NCBI RefSeq assembly: GCF_016817355.1
Contig: NZ_JADOTT010000013.1
Span: 1 to 47,197, forward strand
From: Maricaulis parjimensis
GTDB lineage: Bacteria > Pseudomonadota > Alphaproteobacteria > Caulobacterales > Maricaulaceae
Direction: 5' to 3'
Length of the DNA stretch: 47,197 nucleotides
Part shown: positions 32,948 to 41,406 of the stretch, in pieces
Position numbering within the stretch: position 1 is the first letter of the stretch
Layout: every line of letters starts with the position of its first letter
Made by a program: the position numbers and the translations under genes
The notes under the pieces: generated by a model
The model's database searches: none
Told to the model about the DNA's origin: nothing
The model's input: only the letters and a program-made list of their open reading frames with translations

Positions 32948-33996
32948 CAGCTTCTCCAGCGCAGGCTTGCGGGTTTGACGGGGTTCTTGAAAGGCTCGCC
33001 GGTTTCACGGTGCTTGTCCCAGGCGCGCTTGAGGGCGAAATACCATTTCGCCTGCACATCGCTGTCATGGATCAGCATGAGTTTGGGGTCATAGGCGAGC
33101 CCCACTTGCTGGGCATTCACGGCATCGCGGTCCTGGCCAACGAAAATCTCGATGCCCAGCTTGATCAGCGCATTGGGCACGAGTGTCGGCAGCCAGTGAT
33201 CCCAATAGCCGACGATCGTGATCGCCGTGGAGTTTTCATTGGTCGGCGTGACGGCGGTGAAACCGGTGAAGTGCTTGCCGCCAGCTTTTACGTATTCGGT
33301 GCGCAGGCCGGGAAGTTCGAAGCGGATTTCCGTCTGCGGTTCGCCCATCAGCCGGTAGAGATAGGAATTCTTCGACGGCACGTGCGGCAGCATGGAGAAG
33401 CCGCGTTCCACCGGGCCGAACTTCTTTTCCTTCTCATGCACGGAACTGGCCGAACGCCACCACCATTGGCGGTGGATGTAAGGGATGTGGGCCGGGTCCA
33501 TCAGGCCGATCACCGCATGATCGACATGGCAGTTGAACACATCGCGCACGACGAGTTTCGGCTTGTGGCCTTCGGGAATGTCCAGCTTGGGCGGATTGAG
33601 GGCGGGCGGTTTGTCCGCATCTTCCTCGCCCGCATAATAGATCCAGATCAGACCCTGATCCTCATGCACCGAGAAGGCGCGGGTGCGGATCTTGGTGAGG
33701 TCCATGGCCTGGGCCTGGTCGGCCGTCAGGGACGGGATCGCGGCGCAGGATCCGTCCGTGCGGAAACGCCAGCCATGATAGGGGCATTCCACATGCGTCT
33801 CGCCGCCATGCTCCTGGGCTTCGCCACCGGACAGGAGAATGCCGCGGTGCGGGCAGATATCCTTGAGCGCATAGGCACGGCCCTGATGGTCGCGGCCGAA
33901 CAGGATGGGCTGGCCCAGCAGCTCCCGGTGGAGATGCTGACCCGGTTTCAGCTCGCTCGACAGGGCGCCGAAATACCAGAGATCACGTACGAACAT
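32947..33996 (-). CDS. Rieske non-heme iron oxygenase, alpha-subunit type
   Basis: The 349-residue protein has an N-terminal Rieske [2Fe-2S] domain with CPHRG (Cys48, His50) and CPYHGW (Cys71, His74). A catalytic domain follows, with the mononuclear-iron motif DPAHIPYIH (about 166-174). This is the VanA-type single-component oxygenase layout, which needs a separate reductase; none is adjacent. The substrate is unknown (aromatic, sterol or similar). It is the first gene of a coupled pair with the HIG1 gene. The start ATG lies at 33996. Confidence 0.92.
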   Translation of the reverse strand: MFVRDLWYFGALSSELKPGQHLHRELLGQPILFGRDHQGRAYALKDICPHRGILLSGGEAQEHGGETHVECPYHGWRFRTDGSCAAIPSLTADQAQAMDLTKIRTRAFSVHEDQGLIWIYYAGEEDADKPPALNPPKLDIPEGHKPKLVVRDVFNCHVDHAVIGLMDPAHIPYIHRQWWWRSASSVHEKEKKFGPVERGFSMLPHVPSKNSYLYRLMGEPQTEIRFELPGLRTEYVKAGGKHFTGFTAVTPTNENSTAITIVGYWDHWLPTLVPNALIKLGIEIFVGQDRDAVNAQQVGLAYDPKLMLIHDSDVQAKWYFALKRAWDKHRETGEPFKNPVKPASLRWRS

Positions 33997-34070
33997 GATC
34001 GCCTGATAACCTGTCCGGCGCGCCCTGCCTAGCGGGGAGGTCGGATTAGACGTGCGGCAATTGTACCCGC

Positions 34071-34979
34071 CTATTCCGCCTCGCTGGCCCAGATGGCGGC
34101 GAGCCGGTCAGAGGCCGCGCGGATCTCCGGAACATCCTTGCGCAGGGCGACACGCCAATCATCGAAGATCTCGTACTGCTCATCCACGTGCAGGGCCGGG
34201 CCATAGGTCTGGGTCAGCCAGTCCCGGGCGCGCGGAATGTCGGCCTCGCCGAACATGAACCAGACCTGTTCCAGCGTGCCATCGCCAAAGACCAGTTCCA
34301 GCTTGCGCGGATAGCCCGCGACCTCGATCCCGTAGCAATCAAGCTGTTGCTGGCGCTGGGGCTGCGTGTCCAGCCAGATCTCGGGAATGTCGCGCAGAGC
34401 CTGGAGCGGGCAGGCGGCTTCAGCCACAGAGCTCAGTGTTTCGACGCTGTCGCCGAAGGAGACCCAGTCTGGCAGGGCGAAACTGGTATCCGACGGGGCC
34501 GGGCGTTCGCCGCTCCAGGCGGGATTGTCCCAGCCCAGAGCCAGCGGGGCCTGGTCCATCTGCGAGAGGTGGAACCAGCGGCCGCTTTCGGCATGGGTCA
34601 CGATCAGATGCGGCAAGTAGACGGTATAGCCGCCCAGATTGCCGGCCGGGTCGACGTCGGGAACCAGGCCGGTCATCTCGCCGCGCGCCTCGAGCATGAA
34701 GAGCGAACCGTCGGCAAAGCTCGCCAGCAAATGCTCTGCCGTGCTGCCATTACTGCCGGCAAACCCTTCGCAGCGGATATGGGTCTCGCTGGTATGCGCG
34801 GAGGGATGGCGTGAGGGTTCGAAATGCGTCACGTCCAGCCTGTCACACTGGGCGTCAAGCTGCGCTTGCGCCGCCTCCGCGCTCATGCCTATTTCAAGAC
34901 CGGTATCGGCCTGGGCCAGCGAAATCAGGCTCCACCCAACGGTGGCGGCGGCGACAATTTTCAGACTTGTCTGTTTCAA
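34071..34979 (-). CDS. exported protein, unknown function
   Basis: The 302-residue product has a signal peptide (about 1-19, ending SLAQA). It contains several cysteines (near residues 36, 62, 186 and 211) that may form disulfides, and a soluble mixed fold. No family is recognised. No in-frame ATG fits. A TTG at 34979 has GGGAG seven bases upstream and places the signal peptide at the N-terminus, so I use it. It is divergent from a lipoprotein gene across 142 bases and 74 bases upstream of the Rieske gene on the same strand. Confidence 0.7.
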   Translation of the reverse strand: MKQTSLKIVAAATVGWSLISLAQADTGLEIGMSAEAAQAQLDAQCDRLDVTHFEPSRHPSAHTSETHIRCEGFAGSNGSTAEHLLASFADGSLFMLEARGEMTGLVPDVDPAGNLGGYTVYLPHLIVTHAESGRWFHLSQMDQAPLALGWDNPAWSGERPAPSDTSFALPDWVSFGDSVETLSSVAEAACPLQALRDIPEIWLDTQPQRQQQLDCYGIEVAGYPRKLELVFGDGTLEQVWFMFGEADIPRARDWLTQTYGPALHVDEQYEIFDDWRVALRKDVPEIRAASDRLAAIWASEAE

Positions 34980-35121
34980 CGCAATTCTCCCTCTATTCAG
35001 GGGCAGGATGCGCGCCGGTCGTGTTTTGGATGCGGCTTGGAAAGAAAAATTGTTGGCTTGCGTGCACCGCTGCTTTCCTCCTAGTCTGATCGGGCTCGGG
35101 GGCGCGACGAAGGCCGCGCAC

Positions 35122-35706
35122 ATGAAGAAAATCATCAGGAGAGTTGAGGGTCGGACCATCCGCGGGATGGTCCTGTCTGCCTGCACGATTGCCAGCCTGG
35201 CGGCCTGTGCCGCCGAAGTCCCGCCGCCCGTTCCGGATGAGGCGGGTCTGCCCGATGCGGCCATCACCGCTTTCCAGGACTATCTCGATCGGATCAGCGA
35301 AAACAGTCTGGTCTGCGCCACCGATGATATCAGCGCAGCGCGCGCCCTGTCGGCCTATGTCGACGGAGATGCCGTGCCGGACTTTGTCATCGAGACACGG
35401 GCCCTGCACTGCCAGACGCGGCGCGGCGAGCCGGCGGTCGGGTATTTCTGCGGCGCGACGGCCTGTTCCCTGCCGCTTCTTCTGTCCGGGGGTGAGGATG
35501 GCTGGCAGGTTGTGCAGCTGATGTCGGGCAATCATGTCCGCGCGATGGAACACTACCGGGAAACACGCATTGAAGTGCGCGAGATTGATCGCGGCGCGCC
35601 GGGCGGGCGCAATGTCCTGGTCCGGGAATATGCCTGGCGCGAGGGTGAGCTGGTGCGGATCAATGAGTATTCCGAGGCGGCCATGACGGGCAGCGGGACT
35701 CGCTAG
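35122..35706 (+). CDS. putative lipoprotein, unknown function
   Basis: The 194-residue product has a long basic N-region, then a hydrophobic stretch and the lipobox LAAC (Cys31). The mature part is soluble with four further cysteines (near residues 69, 96, 109 and 114). The family is unknown. An in-frame ATG at 35167 would also leave a lipoprotein signal; the upstream ATG has AAGG at 9 bases and is kept with low certainty. The stop overlaps the converging gluQ stop by four bases. Confidence 0.7.
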   Translation: MKKIIRRVEGRTIRGMVLSACTIASLAACAAEVPPPVPDEAGLPDAAITAFQDYLDRISENSLVCATDDISAARALSAYVDGDAVPDFVIETRALHCQTRRGEPAVGYFCGATACSLPLLLSGGEDGWQVVQLMSGNHVRAMEHYRETRIEVREIDRGAPGGRNVLVREYAWREGELVRINEYSEAAMTGSGTR

Positions 35707-36539
35707 AACCCCCATTTCGCGCGGATATCCTCCGCATTCATCCCGGCTTCGCGCATGGATTTGAGTGTGGCGGCCCGATTACGCTTGGCGAAGCGCTGTC
35801 CCTTGGCGTCGGTCAGCAGGCGGTGATGCCGGTAGATCGGTGTCGGCAGGTCCAGCAGGGTCTGCAAGAGGACGTGCAGGGGCGTCAGTTCGAACAAGTC
35901 CTCGCCGCGGATGATATGCGTCATGCCCTGCAGGGCATCATCATGCACGACGGCGATGTGATAGCTGGTCCCGACATCCTTACGCGCCAGGATGACATCG
36001 CCCAGCGGATCCGGATCGGCGGCCTGTTCGCCCTTGATCTCGTCGAGAAAGCGCATCGTCCCGAACCGCGCACCCAGCACATCCCGGCAGCGGTCCAGCG
36101 AGAGACGCCAGGCATAGCTCTCGCCCCGGGCAACCCGCTCCGCTTCTTCATCCGCGCTCATCGGATCAGCCGGTCCGCGATAGACCTCACCCATCCCGTG
36201 CGGCGCGCGGGCAATATCCTCCAGTATTTCCGCTCGCGTCTTGAAACAGCGATAGACCACACCCAGCGCGATCAACCGTTCGAGCACCTTGGCGTAATCT
36301 TCAAAATGCTCCGACTGGCGCCGTACCGGTTCTTCCCAGTCCAGTCCCAGCCAAATCAGATCGTCAAAGATCACCTGATCGAATTCCGGCTTGCACCGCG
36401 TCGTATCGATATCCTCCAGCCGCAGGATAAAGCGTCCGTCGGCCTCCATCGCCGCCCGCCAGGCCGTCCACGCCGAAAAGGCATGGCCGATGTGAAGATG
36501 GCCGGTGGGCGAAGGGGCGAAGCGGGTGGTGAAGCTCAT
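35703..36539 (-). CDS. gluQ: glutamyl-Q tRNA(Asp) synthetase
   Basis: The 278-residue protein has the class I synthetase HIGH motif (HLHIGH, 14-19), RLEDIDTTR (~40-48) and a KRFAKRN segment (~254-260) in place of KMSKS. It lacks an anticodon-binding domain, as expected of GluQRS. It attaches glutamate to queuosine of tRNA-Asp. The CxC zinc motif of the E. coli enzyme is not visible. The length fits GluQRS rather than full GltX (over 450 residues). It is followed by a 900-base repeat-rich region upstream of its start. Confidence 0.93.
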   Translation of the reverse strand: MSFTTRFAPSPTGHLHIGHAFSAWTAWRAAMEADGRFILRLEDIDTTRCKPEFDQVIFDDLIWLGLDWEEPVRRQSEHFEDYAKVLERLIALGVVYRCFKTRAEILEDIARAPHGMGEVYRGPADPMSADEEAERVARGESYAWRLSLDRCRDVLGARFGTMRFLDEIKGEQAADPDPLGDVILARKDVGTSYHIAVVHDDALQGMTHIIRGEDLFELTPLHVLLQTLLDLPTPIYRHHRLLTDAKGQRFAKRNRAATLKSMREAGMNAEDIRAKWGF

Positions 36540-36616
36540 GGGTGCAGGTTTAGGCGGGTTCGCGGGGAATGGGGAGGGGGCGTTGATGTGGCCAAAGCTT
36601 CATTTCCCCAATCTCA

Positions 36617-36717
36617 ATTTTCCCCGGGCGAAGTCCCGGGGCCGACAGGGTGGTCCGTATTTTCATAGGATGAGGGTGCGGCGCCTTCGGTTGGCCCCGG
36701 AACAAGTCCGGGGAAAA
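36617..36717. repeat. inverted pair of REP-like hairpins
   Basis: CCCCGGG-N6-CCCGGGG (36622-36641) and CCCCGGA-N5-TCCGGGG (36695-36713) each form a 7-bp stem. They are copies of one unit in opposite orientation, each with ATTTT next to it, about 50 bases apart, as in bacterial interspersed mosaic elements. Confidence 0.65.
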
Positions 36718-36778
36718 TGCGGTGGGTGCTTTCACGACTTTCAGCGCCACGGCGTTTCCGCCTGGCGGTATGAGAGGT

Positions 36779-36848
36779 GTGCGGGAGGCCGGCGACTGCC
36801 TGCCGGCATGTTTTCTAAGTGTGTGTGACAGGCACTTGCCTCCCGCAC
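36779..36848. repeat. nested inverted repeat
   Basis: GTGCGGGAGGC (36779-36789) is the exact reverse complement of GCCTCCCGCAC (36838-36848). Inside, CCGGC / GCCGG (36789-36793 with 36802-36806) forms a second stem. Confidence 0.55.
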
Positions 36849-37089
36849 GCGGAGATTTCCCGAACGCTCTCGCCCCCGTTTCCAATCCGGCCGGTACTCA
36901 GGTCGGGCGTTTAGTGCCGTCAGACCGGGCCGGACGCCCTGCCGGAGCTCGGGATGTCACCCCCTCGCGCGGACAGGCTCCGCAAACCTCCGGGCACAAG
37001 GGACTGAGCTCGCGCCTCTCTTCCCGGAAGTCGAGGAGGAGTCTCTCACAGGTTTTGGGGGTGGGGATAAGTGGGGCGCGGTCAGCACG

Positions 37090-37227
37090 CCCTCTCCCTG
37101 GGGAGAGGGTGGCGCGCATGCGCCGGGAGAGGGGGAAATCCCGGTGCTTGGAGGTAATCCCGAAGATCTCGCCGATCCCCCTCATCCGCCGCTTCGCGGC
37201 ACCTTCTCCCCGGGGAGAAGGGGGGGT
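37090..37227. repeat. ~138-base palindromic intergenic repeat, copy A
   Basis: It starts with CCCTCTCCC / GGGAGAGGG, continues through GGCGCGCATGCGCC and ends with CTTCTCCCC / GGGGAGAAG. The ends are nearly identical to 46,893-47,026 while the centre has diverged. Confidence 0.75.
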
Positions 37228-37236
37228 GTTAATCCT

Positions 37237-37380
37237 GTTTCAGCACCCCCTCTCCCCCACCGGGGAGAGGGATAAAGGGTGAGGGGCGTGCGGCGTCAGC
37301 CGCACTAAGGAATAGGTTTTGGTGGCGCTCACGCGCTGCCCCTCATCCGGTTTCAGCACCCCCTCTCCCCGGTGGGAGAG
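37237..37380. repeat. two CCCTCTCC hairpins with a 21-base direct repeat
   Basis: The 21 bases from 37237 to 37257 recur exactly at 37350-37370. Each copy starts a stem: 10 bp at 37248-37271 and 7 bp at 37363-37380. They belong to the same repeat family as the preceding element. Confidence 0.65.
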
Positions 37381-37458
37381 AAGGGGTAAACGCCGCCCAC
37401 CCCTTGCCCGCATCCCCCGCTGCGCACTATCCAGTCTTCAACCAAGCTGGAGATGTGA

Positions 37459-38124
37459 ATGTCCCGTCCGATTGATGGTCCGCGGCTGGCGCCGCGTGAC
37501 GGATCTGCGCCGAAGAAACTGGTGATCTTCCTGCACGGCTACGGCTCGAACGGGGATGATCTGATTTCTCTGGGGCAGATGTGGGCGCGGGATTTGCCGC
37601 ATGTGCAGTGGATCTCGCCGAATGCGCCGGACCCGGTGCCGGGGGCACCCAATGGCTATCAATGGTTCCCGATCTCCAATCTCGATCCCAGGCGGATCGA
37701 GGAGGGGGCAGCGATGGCCGGACCGGTCGTGGATGCCTTCATCGACCAGGAATTGGCGCGCTATCAGCTCACCGAATCCGATCTCGTCCTGTGCGGTTTT
37801 TCCCAGGGCACGATGCTCTCCCTGCAGGCCGGGCTGCGCCGCAAACGGCCGCTGGCCGGGATCATGGGCTTCTCCGGCGCCCTGCCGGGCGGGGCGAAGC
37901 TGAAGGAGGACATGGCCTCCAAACCGCCGATCATGCTGATCCATGGCGACCAGGACCAGGTCCTGCCGCTGGGCTTCATGTTCGATGCGCTCGAACATAT
38001 CGCCGCCGCCGGCCATGGCGCCCAATGGCATATCTCCCAGGGCATTCCCCACTCGATTGGTGAGGATGGCTTGAAGCTCGGCGGCCGCTTCATCGGGAAG
38101 GCGCTGGCGGGCCAACTCGCCTGA
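37459..38124 (+). CDS. phospholipase/carboxylesterase family alpha/beta hydrolase
   Basis: The 221-residue enzyme has the alpha/beta-hydrolase triad of the carboxylesterase (Abhydrolase_2) family: LHGYGSNGDDL (~25-35), nucleophile GFSQG (~113-117), acid HGDQD (~165-169) and PHSI (~199-202) with the catalytic His. It is cytoplasmic with no signal peptide. Substrates of such enzymes range from short esters to lysophospholipids. GGAG precedes the ATG. It stands alone after the repeat region. Confidence 0.9.
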   Translation: MSRPIDGPRLAPRDGSAPKKLVIFLHGYGSNGDDLISLGQMWARDLPHVQWISPNAPDPVPGAPNGYQWFPISNLDPRRIEEGAAMAGPVVDAFIDQELARYQLTESDLVLCGFSQGTMLSLQAGLRRKRPLAGIMGFSGALPGGAKLKEDMASKPPIMLIHGDQDQVLPLGFMFDALEHIAAAGHGAQWHISQGIPHSIGEDGLKLGGRFIGKALAGQLA

Positions 38125-38196
38125 CATCCAAGATTCTCAAGAGCGTCATAGGACTGACACGCGAACAGGAGTAACCTTCTTTCAAGCGCGGGAGGC

Positions 38197-38219
38197 GAAT
38201 CGATTCGTTCAAGCGAATC
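38197..38219. promoter_or_regulatory. cluster of three GANTC sites upstream of HNH gene
   Basis: GAATC at 38197, GATTC at 38202 and GAATC at 38215 (start positions) fall within 23 bases. GANTC is the target of the cell-cycle methyltransferase CcrM in alphaproteobacteria; clusters in promoters can make transcription methylation-dependent. Confidence 0.4.
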
Positions 38220-38333
38220 CGGCTCTTGCGTGCGACAGGAGGTGAGCTTTCAGGACGCTTGTCCAAAAGACACACCCCCTCGGTTTCTGGCTCAACCGAC
38301 CGGTTTGGGCCGGTCTCGATGAGGGAGGTCGCC

Positions 38334-38900
38334 ATGCAGGTGCTTGAACGCGCGCCGCAGGGAATGCCCTGTCTGGTCCTGAATGCGGACTTCCAGCCCC
38401 TGAGTTACTGGCCGCTTTCCACCTGGCCCTGGCAGGAGGCAATCAAGAATGTCTTCCTGGAACGGGTGGCGGTGATCTCGCACTATGACGAGGTCGTCCA
38501 CTCCCCCAGTTTCGAGATGCATGTGCCCTCGGTGGTCGCTCTGCGCGAATACATCCACCAGGACCGCTCTCCCGCCTTTACCCGATACAATGTCTGGCTC
38601 CGCGACGGGTTCCAGTGCGCCTATTGCGGCAAGGAAGGTGTCGACCAGCTGACCTTTGACCATGTCATTCCGCGCCGGGCCGGCGGCAAGACGAGCTGGG
38701 ACAATATCGTGGCCGCCTGCGGGCCCTGCAATCTCAAGAAGGGCGGACGCACCCCGCGCGAGGCGGGCATGCCGCTGCGCCGGCCGCCGCAACGTCCTTC
38801 CATGTATGAGCTGCAATCCCAGGGCCGCAAATTCCCGCCGAAATTCCTCCACGAGAGCTGGCTGGACTATCTCTACTGGGATATCGAGCTGGAGCGCTGA
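38334..38900 (+). CDS. HNH endonuclease
   Basis: The 188-residue protein has an HNH domain with zinc knuckle CAYCG (~103-107), LTFDHVIPRRAGGKTSWDN (catalytic His in DHV) and the second knuckle CGPCN (~145-149). An N-terminal part (residues 1-90) is conserved in alphaproteobacterial members. The ATG at 38334 has GGGAGG four bases upstream; an ATG at 38319 is in frame but lacks a site. Function is probably DNA processing or repair; no restriction partner or phage gene is adjacent. The converging chemoreceptor gene ends 10 bases downstream. Confidence 0.9.
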   Translation: MQVLERAPQGMPCLVLNADFQPLSYWPLSTWPWQEAIKNVFLERVAVISHYDEVVHSPSFEMHVPSVVALREYIHQDRSPAFTRYNVWLRDGFQCAYCGKEGVDQLTFDHVIPRRAGGKTSWDNIVAACGPCNLKKGGRTPREAGMPLRRPPQRPSMYELQSQGRKFPPKFLHESWLDYLYWDIELER

Positions 38901-38909
38901 TCCGCTCGC

Positions 38910-41048
38910 CTAGGCGGCCTGCACATTCTCCAGGAAGTCGCGGATCTCGGTTTCCAGGCGGACCGACATCTCGTTGAGTTCCGTGGCCGAGGCCAGGACG
39001 CCGGACGCCGTCGTCGAATTGGTGGCGATGGCATCGCGCACATCCGAGACATTCTGGGAGACCGACTGGGTCCCGTCGGCAGCATGCTGGACGTTGGAGG
39101 CAATTTCCGAGGTCGCGGCGCTCTGCTGTTCCACGGCTGTCGCGATGGAATTGGCGATGCCGACCAGTTCATCAATGGCCAGGGAGACCGTGTCGATCGC
39201 TTCAGCGGAGGCATCCGTGGCGGACTGGATGGCATGGATCTGGCCGGCGATCTCATTGGTGGCCGCATCGGTCTGCGAGGCCAGGGCCTTCACTTCCTGC
39301 GCGACGATGGCGAAGCCCTTGCCGGCCTCACCGGCGCGGGCGGCCTCGATCGTGGCATTCAGGGCCAGAAGATTGGTCTGTTCGGCGATCTGCTGGATCA
39401 GGGCGATGACATCACCGATCCGGCGGGCCGTTTCGGACAGATCGCGGACCTGGCTGACCGTGGCGGAAACCCGGTCGCGGGCGGCGCTGGCCTGGGTTGA
39501 GGACTCAGACGCCTGGCGACCGATTTCGCGCACCGTGACCGACATTTCCTCGGTGGCCGCGGCGACGGACTGGACATTGCCGGTCGCGGTGACGGAGGCC
39601 TCGGCAGCCGTGCGGGCCTGATCAGCGGTGTGTTCGGCGGTCTGGCTGAGGGTCTGCGCGGACTGGGTGAATTCCGTGGCGGCGCTGGACAGGGTGGCGA
39701 TGATTTCCGACGCGGTGTCGCGGAAGCCGGCGACCAGGCCGTCAATGCGTTCGCGGCGTTGCTGTTCGCGTTCGTCGGACTGGGACTTGGCCAGGTCAGC
39801 CGCGGCCTTTTCCAGACCATTCCTGCGGAACTGATCGACGGCGCGCGCCAGGGAGCCCACCTCGTCCTGCGCGGTCTGGTAGGGGACATCAGTTTCGAAC
39901 TCGCCATGCCCGATGCTCTCGGTGGCGGCGCAGATTTCCTGCAGCGGGCGGGCGACACGGCGGGCAAGCCACAGGCCCAGTCCACCGATGACGATGACAG
40001 AGACGAGGGTCAGGCCGGCGATCGCCCATTGCAGGCGGCGGGCTGGTGCCATCGCGGCGCTGACCGCTTCGGTCACGGCGATACCCCATTCCACACCGTG
40101 GAAGTCGAGATTCTGCGTGGCCGCAATGACGCGGACATCGTGGTAATCGGTCAGCTCGGTCGTATCGCCGGAGCCGGACAGGGCATGGCTGACCAGTTCG
40201 GAGGGAATGCGGGTGTTCAGGATGGCATCATCTTCGGCAAAGCGGGCCTGGGTCCGAAGAAGGCCGCCCTCGCCGAAGGCATAGGCTTCGCCCGTCTCGG
40301 TCAGGCCGGCTTCCATGCCCATCACCGCGTTCAGACGGTCGATCGGCATCTGGAAGGCCAGAACGCCCATCACCTGCCCGGCTTCATCATGGAGCGGGGT
40401 CGAGATGAAGCTGGCCGGCGCGCCATGGCTGGGTGCGTAGGGGGCGAAGTCGAAGAATTGGACGCTGTCTGGCGCCGCCGACACGGCCGTTTGGAAGGCC
40501 TGGCCCAGACCGCTGTCGCGATATTCGCCGGTCCGGAGATTGGTGGCGTAGTCCAGTTCCTTGAAGACGGAATAGACCAGATCGCCCTGCGCATCGAAGA
40601 GGAAGATGTCGTAATAGCCCCGTTCACGCAGGAAGGTGCGGAACCAGGGGTGATAACGCGCATGCGCCTGGGAATAGGCGGAACCGTCACTGGCCGCGTC
40701 GAGATTTTCCTTCTCGCCCAGGGGGAAGGGATTCTGGGTGATGTAGAGGTCCTGCAGGCGGGTTTGGGCATTGCTGCCCATGGCGTCCCAGCCGGCTGTG
40801 AAAGCGGACAGGGCTGCGTGCGTATTGGGGTTGGAGGCCGTCAGGGTCAGATCGGCTTCGATACTCTCCAGATAGTCGGCCAGCATGCCCCGGCGCTCGC
40901 TGGCCAGCGCGGAAAGGCGCAGTTCAGCGGCCGCGCGTGATGCGGATCGGCTCTCCAGCGTGGCAGCGGTGCCGAGCACGGCGCCCAGGGCCACACAACC
41001 GGCCACAACGATCAGTCCGAACTTCCAGGTCAAAGAGAGATGGCGCAT
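38910..41048 (-). CDS. methyl-accepting chemotaxis protein
   Basis: The 712-residue protein has an N-terminal transmembrane helix (about 8-30) and a large periplasmic sensor (about 40-310) with a Cache-like pattern ([17 protein letters not shown], and [18 protein letters not shown]). A second transmembrane helix (about 318-345), a HAMP domain and a long signalling coiled coil with the hairpin tip [33 protein letters not shown] follow. It senses an unknown small ligand and controls CheA. No CheA/CheW genes are adjacent. GGGA precedes the ATG at 41048. Confidence 0.95.
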   Translation of the reverse strand: MRHLSLTWKFGLIVVAGCVALGAVLGTAATLESRSASRAAAELRLSALASERRGMLADYLESIEADLTLTASNPNTHAALSAFTAGWDAMGSNAQTRLQDLYITQNPFPLGEKENLDAASDGSAYSQAHARYHPWFRTFLRERGYYDIFLFDAQGDLVYSVFKELDYATNLRTGEYRDSGLGQAFQTAVSAAPDSVQFFDFAPYAPSHGAPASFISTPLHDEAGQVMGVLAFQMPIDRLNAVMGMEAGLTETGEAYAFGEGGLLRTQARFAEDDAILNTRIPSELVSHALSGSGDTTELTDYHDVRVIAATQNLDFHGVEWGIAVTEAVSAAMAPARRLQWAIAGLTLVSVIVIGGLGLWLARRVARPLQEICAATESIGHGEFETDVPYQTAQDEVGSLARAVDQFRRNGLEKAAADLAKSQSDEREQQRRERIDGLVAGFRDTASEIIATLSSAATEFTQSAQTLSQTAEHTADQARTAAEASVTATGNVQSVAAATEEMSVTVREIGRQASESSTQASAARDRVSATVSQVRDLSETARRIGDVIALIQQIAEQTNLLALNATIEAARAGEAGKGFAIVAQEVKALASQTDAATNEIAGQIHAIQSATDASAEAIDTVSLAIDELVGIANSIATAVEQQSAATSEIASNVQHAADGTQSVSQNVSDVRDAIATNSTTASGVLASATELNEMSVRLETEIRDFLENVQAA

Positions 41049-41300
41049 CACAATTCCCAAGCAAGACAAGCCCCGATGCGCTGCAGACTGGCTGCTGATT
41101 TCTTAACGGCCAGTTGTAATTTGAGACAAATAAAATCTTACTCAAAAGCCATGTATTTCAGGCTCGAAGGGTTTATGGAACGGGGTTCGCGTGATGCCTG
41201 ACTCGTCTCTATGGGTATTCAAAATTCGCGCTCAGCAGCCTAGTAGCATAATATTTCGACCAGTTTTCCAGAGGTGATCGGGGTGTTCCGGGCGCGTGCC

Positions 41301-41327
41301 AAAACCGCTATCACAAATAGTGGTTTT
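41301..41327. terminator. bidirectional terminator-like hairpin
   Basis: An 11-bp stem AAAACCGCTAT / ATAGTGGTTTT (one G-U) has loop CACAA, with T-runs as stem ends in both directions. No gene is known to end here on the plus strand. Confidence 0.5.
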
Positions 41328-41354
41328 TGACATACTTAGAACACTAAGTATTTT
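41327..41354 (+). promoter_or_regulatory. promoter-like sequence with palindrome in its spacer
   Basis: TTGACA (41327-41332) and TATTTT (41349-41354) are 16 bases apart on the plus strand. A perfect 8-bp palindrome, ATACTTAG-AACA-CTAAGTAT (41332-41351), fills the spacer. A transcript from here would be antisense to the kinase gene. Confidence 0.4.
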
Positions 41355-41359
41355 CGCTG

Positions 41360-41406
41360 AAAAAAAATGCACATCGGGCCAGAAAAATTGAAATTCAATC
41401 GGCCCG
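41360..41406 (-). terminator. intrinsic terminator of the secA-GNAT-kinase operon
   Basis: A 6-bp outer stem CGGGCC / GGCCCG (41375-41380 with 41401-41406) encloses an ATTGAA / TTCAAT palindrome and is followed on the minus strand by a run of eight T. It overlaps the kinase stop codon. Confidence 0.7.

Larger units (their letters stand above)
36540..37458. other. gene-free stretch filled with palindromic repeats
   Basis: About 900 bases between gluQ and the carboxylesterase gene hold no convincing gene. Longer open frames here run through repeats and are low-complexity. Present are two inverted REP-like hairpins, a nested 11-base inverted repeat, a ~138-base element that recurs at 46,893, and two CCCTCTCC-type hairpins that share a 21-base direct repeat. 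Confidence 0.7.
41049..41394. other. AT-rich intergenic region upstream of the chemoreceptor gene
   Basis: About 345 bases, clearly richer in A and T than the flanks. It must carry the chemoreceptor promoter (minus strand). It also holds three stem-loops (41301-41327, 41332-41351, 41375-41406) and a plus-strand promoter-like pair. TTAA-N7-TTGTA near 41104 is only a partial CtrA match. Confidence 0.5.

Noticed and set aside
36722-37282. Open reading frame of 186 codons on the plus strand
   Set aside because: It is built from palindromic repeats, lacks a ribosome binding site and has no protein-like pattern.
38236-38323. Possible 26-codon leader peptide (GTG start after AGGAG) upstream of the HNH gene
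   Set aside because: It is short, has no regulatory codon run or attenuator hairpin, and the HNH gene has its own strong ribosome binding site.
41104-41120. Second CtrA box upstream of the chemoreceptor gene
   Set aside because: The second half reads TTGTA rather than TTAAC, so it is only a partial match.
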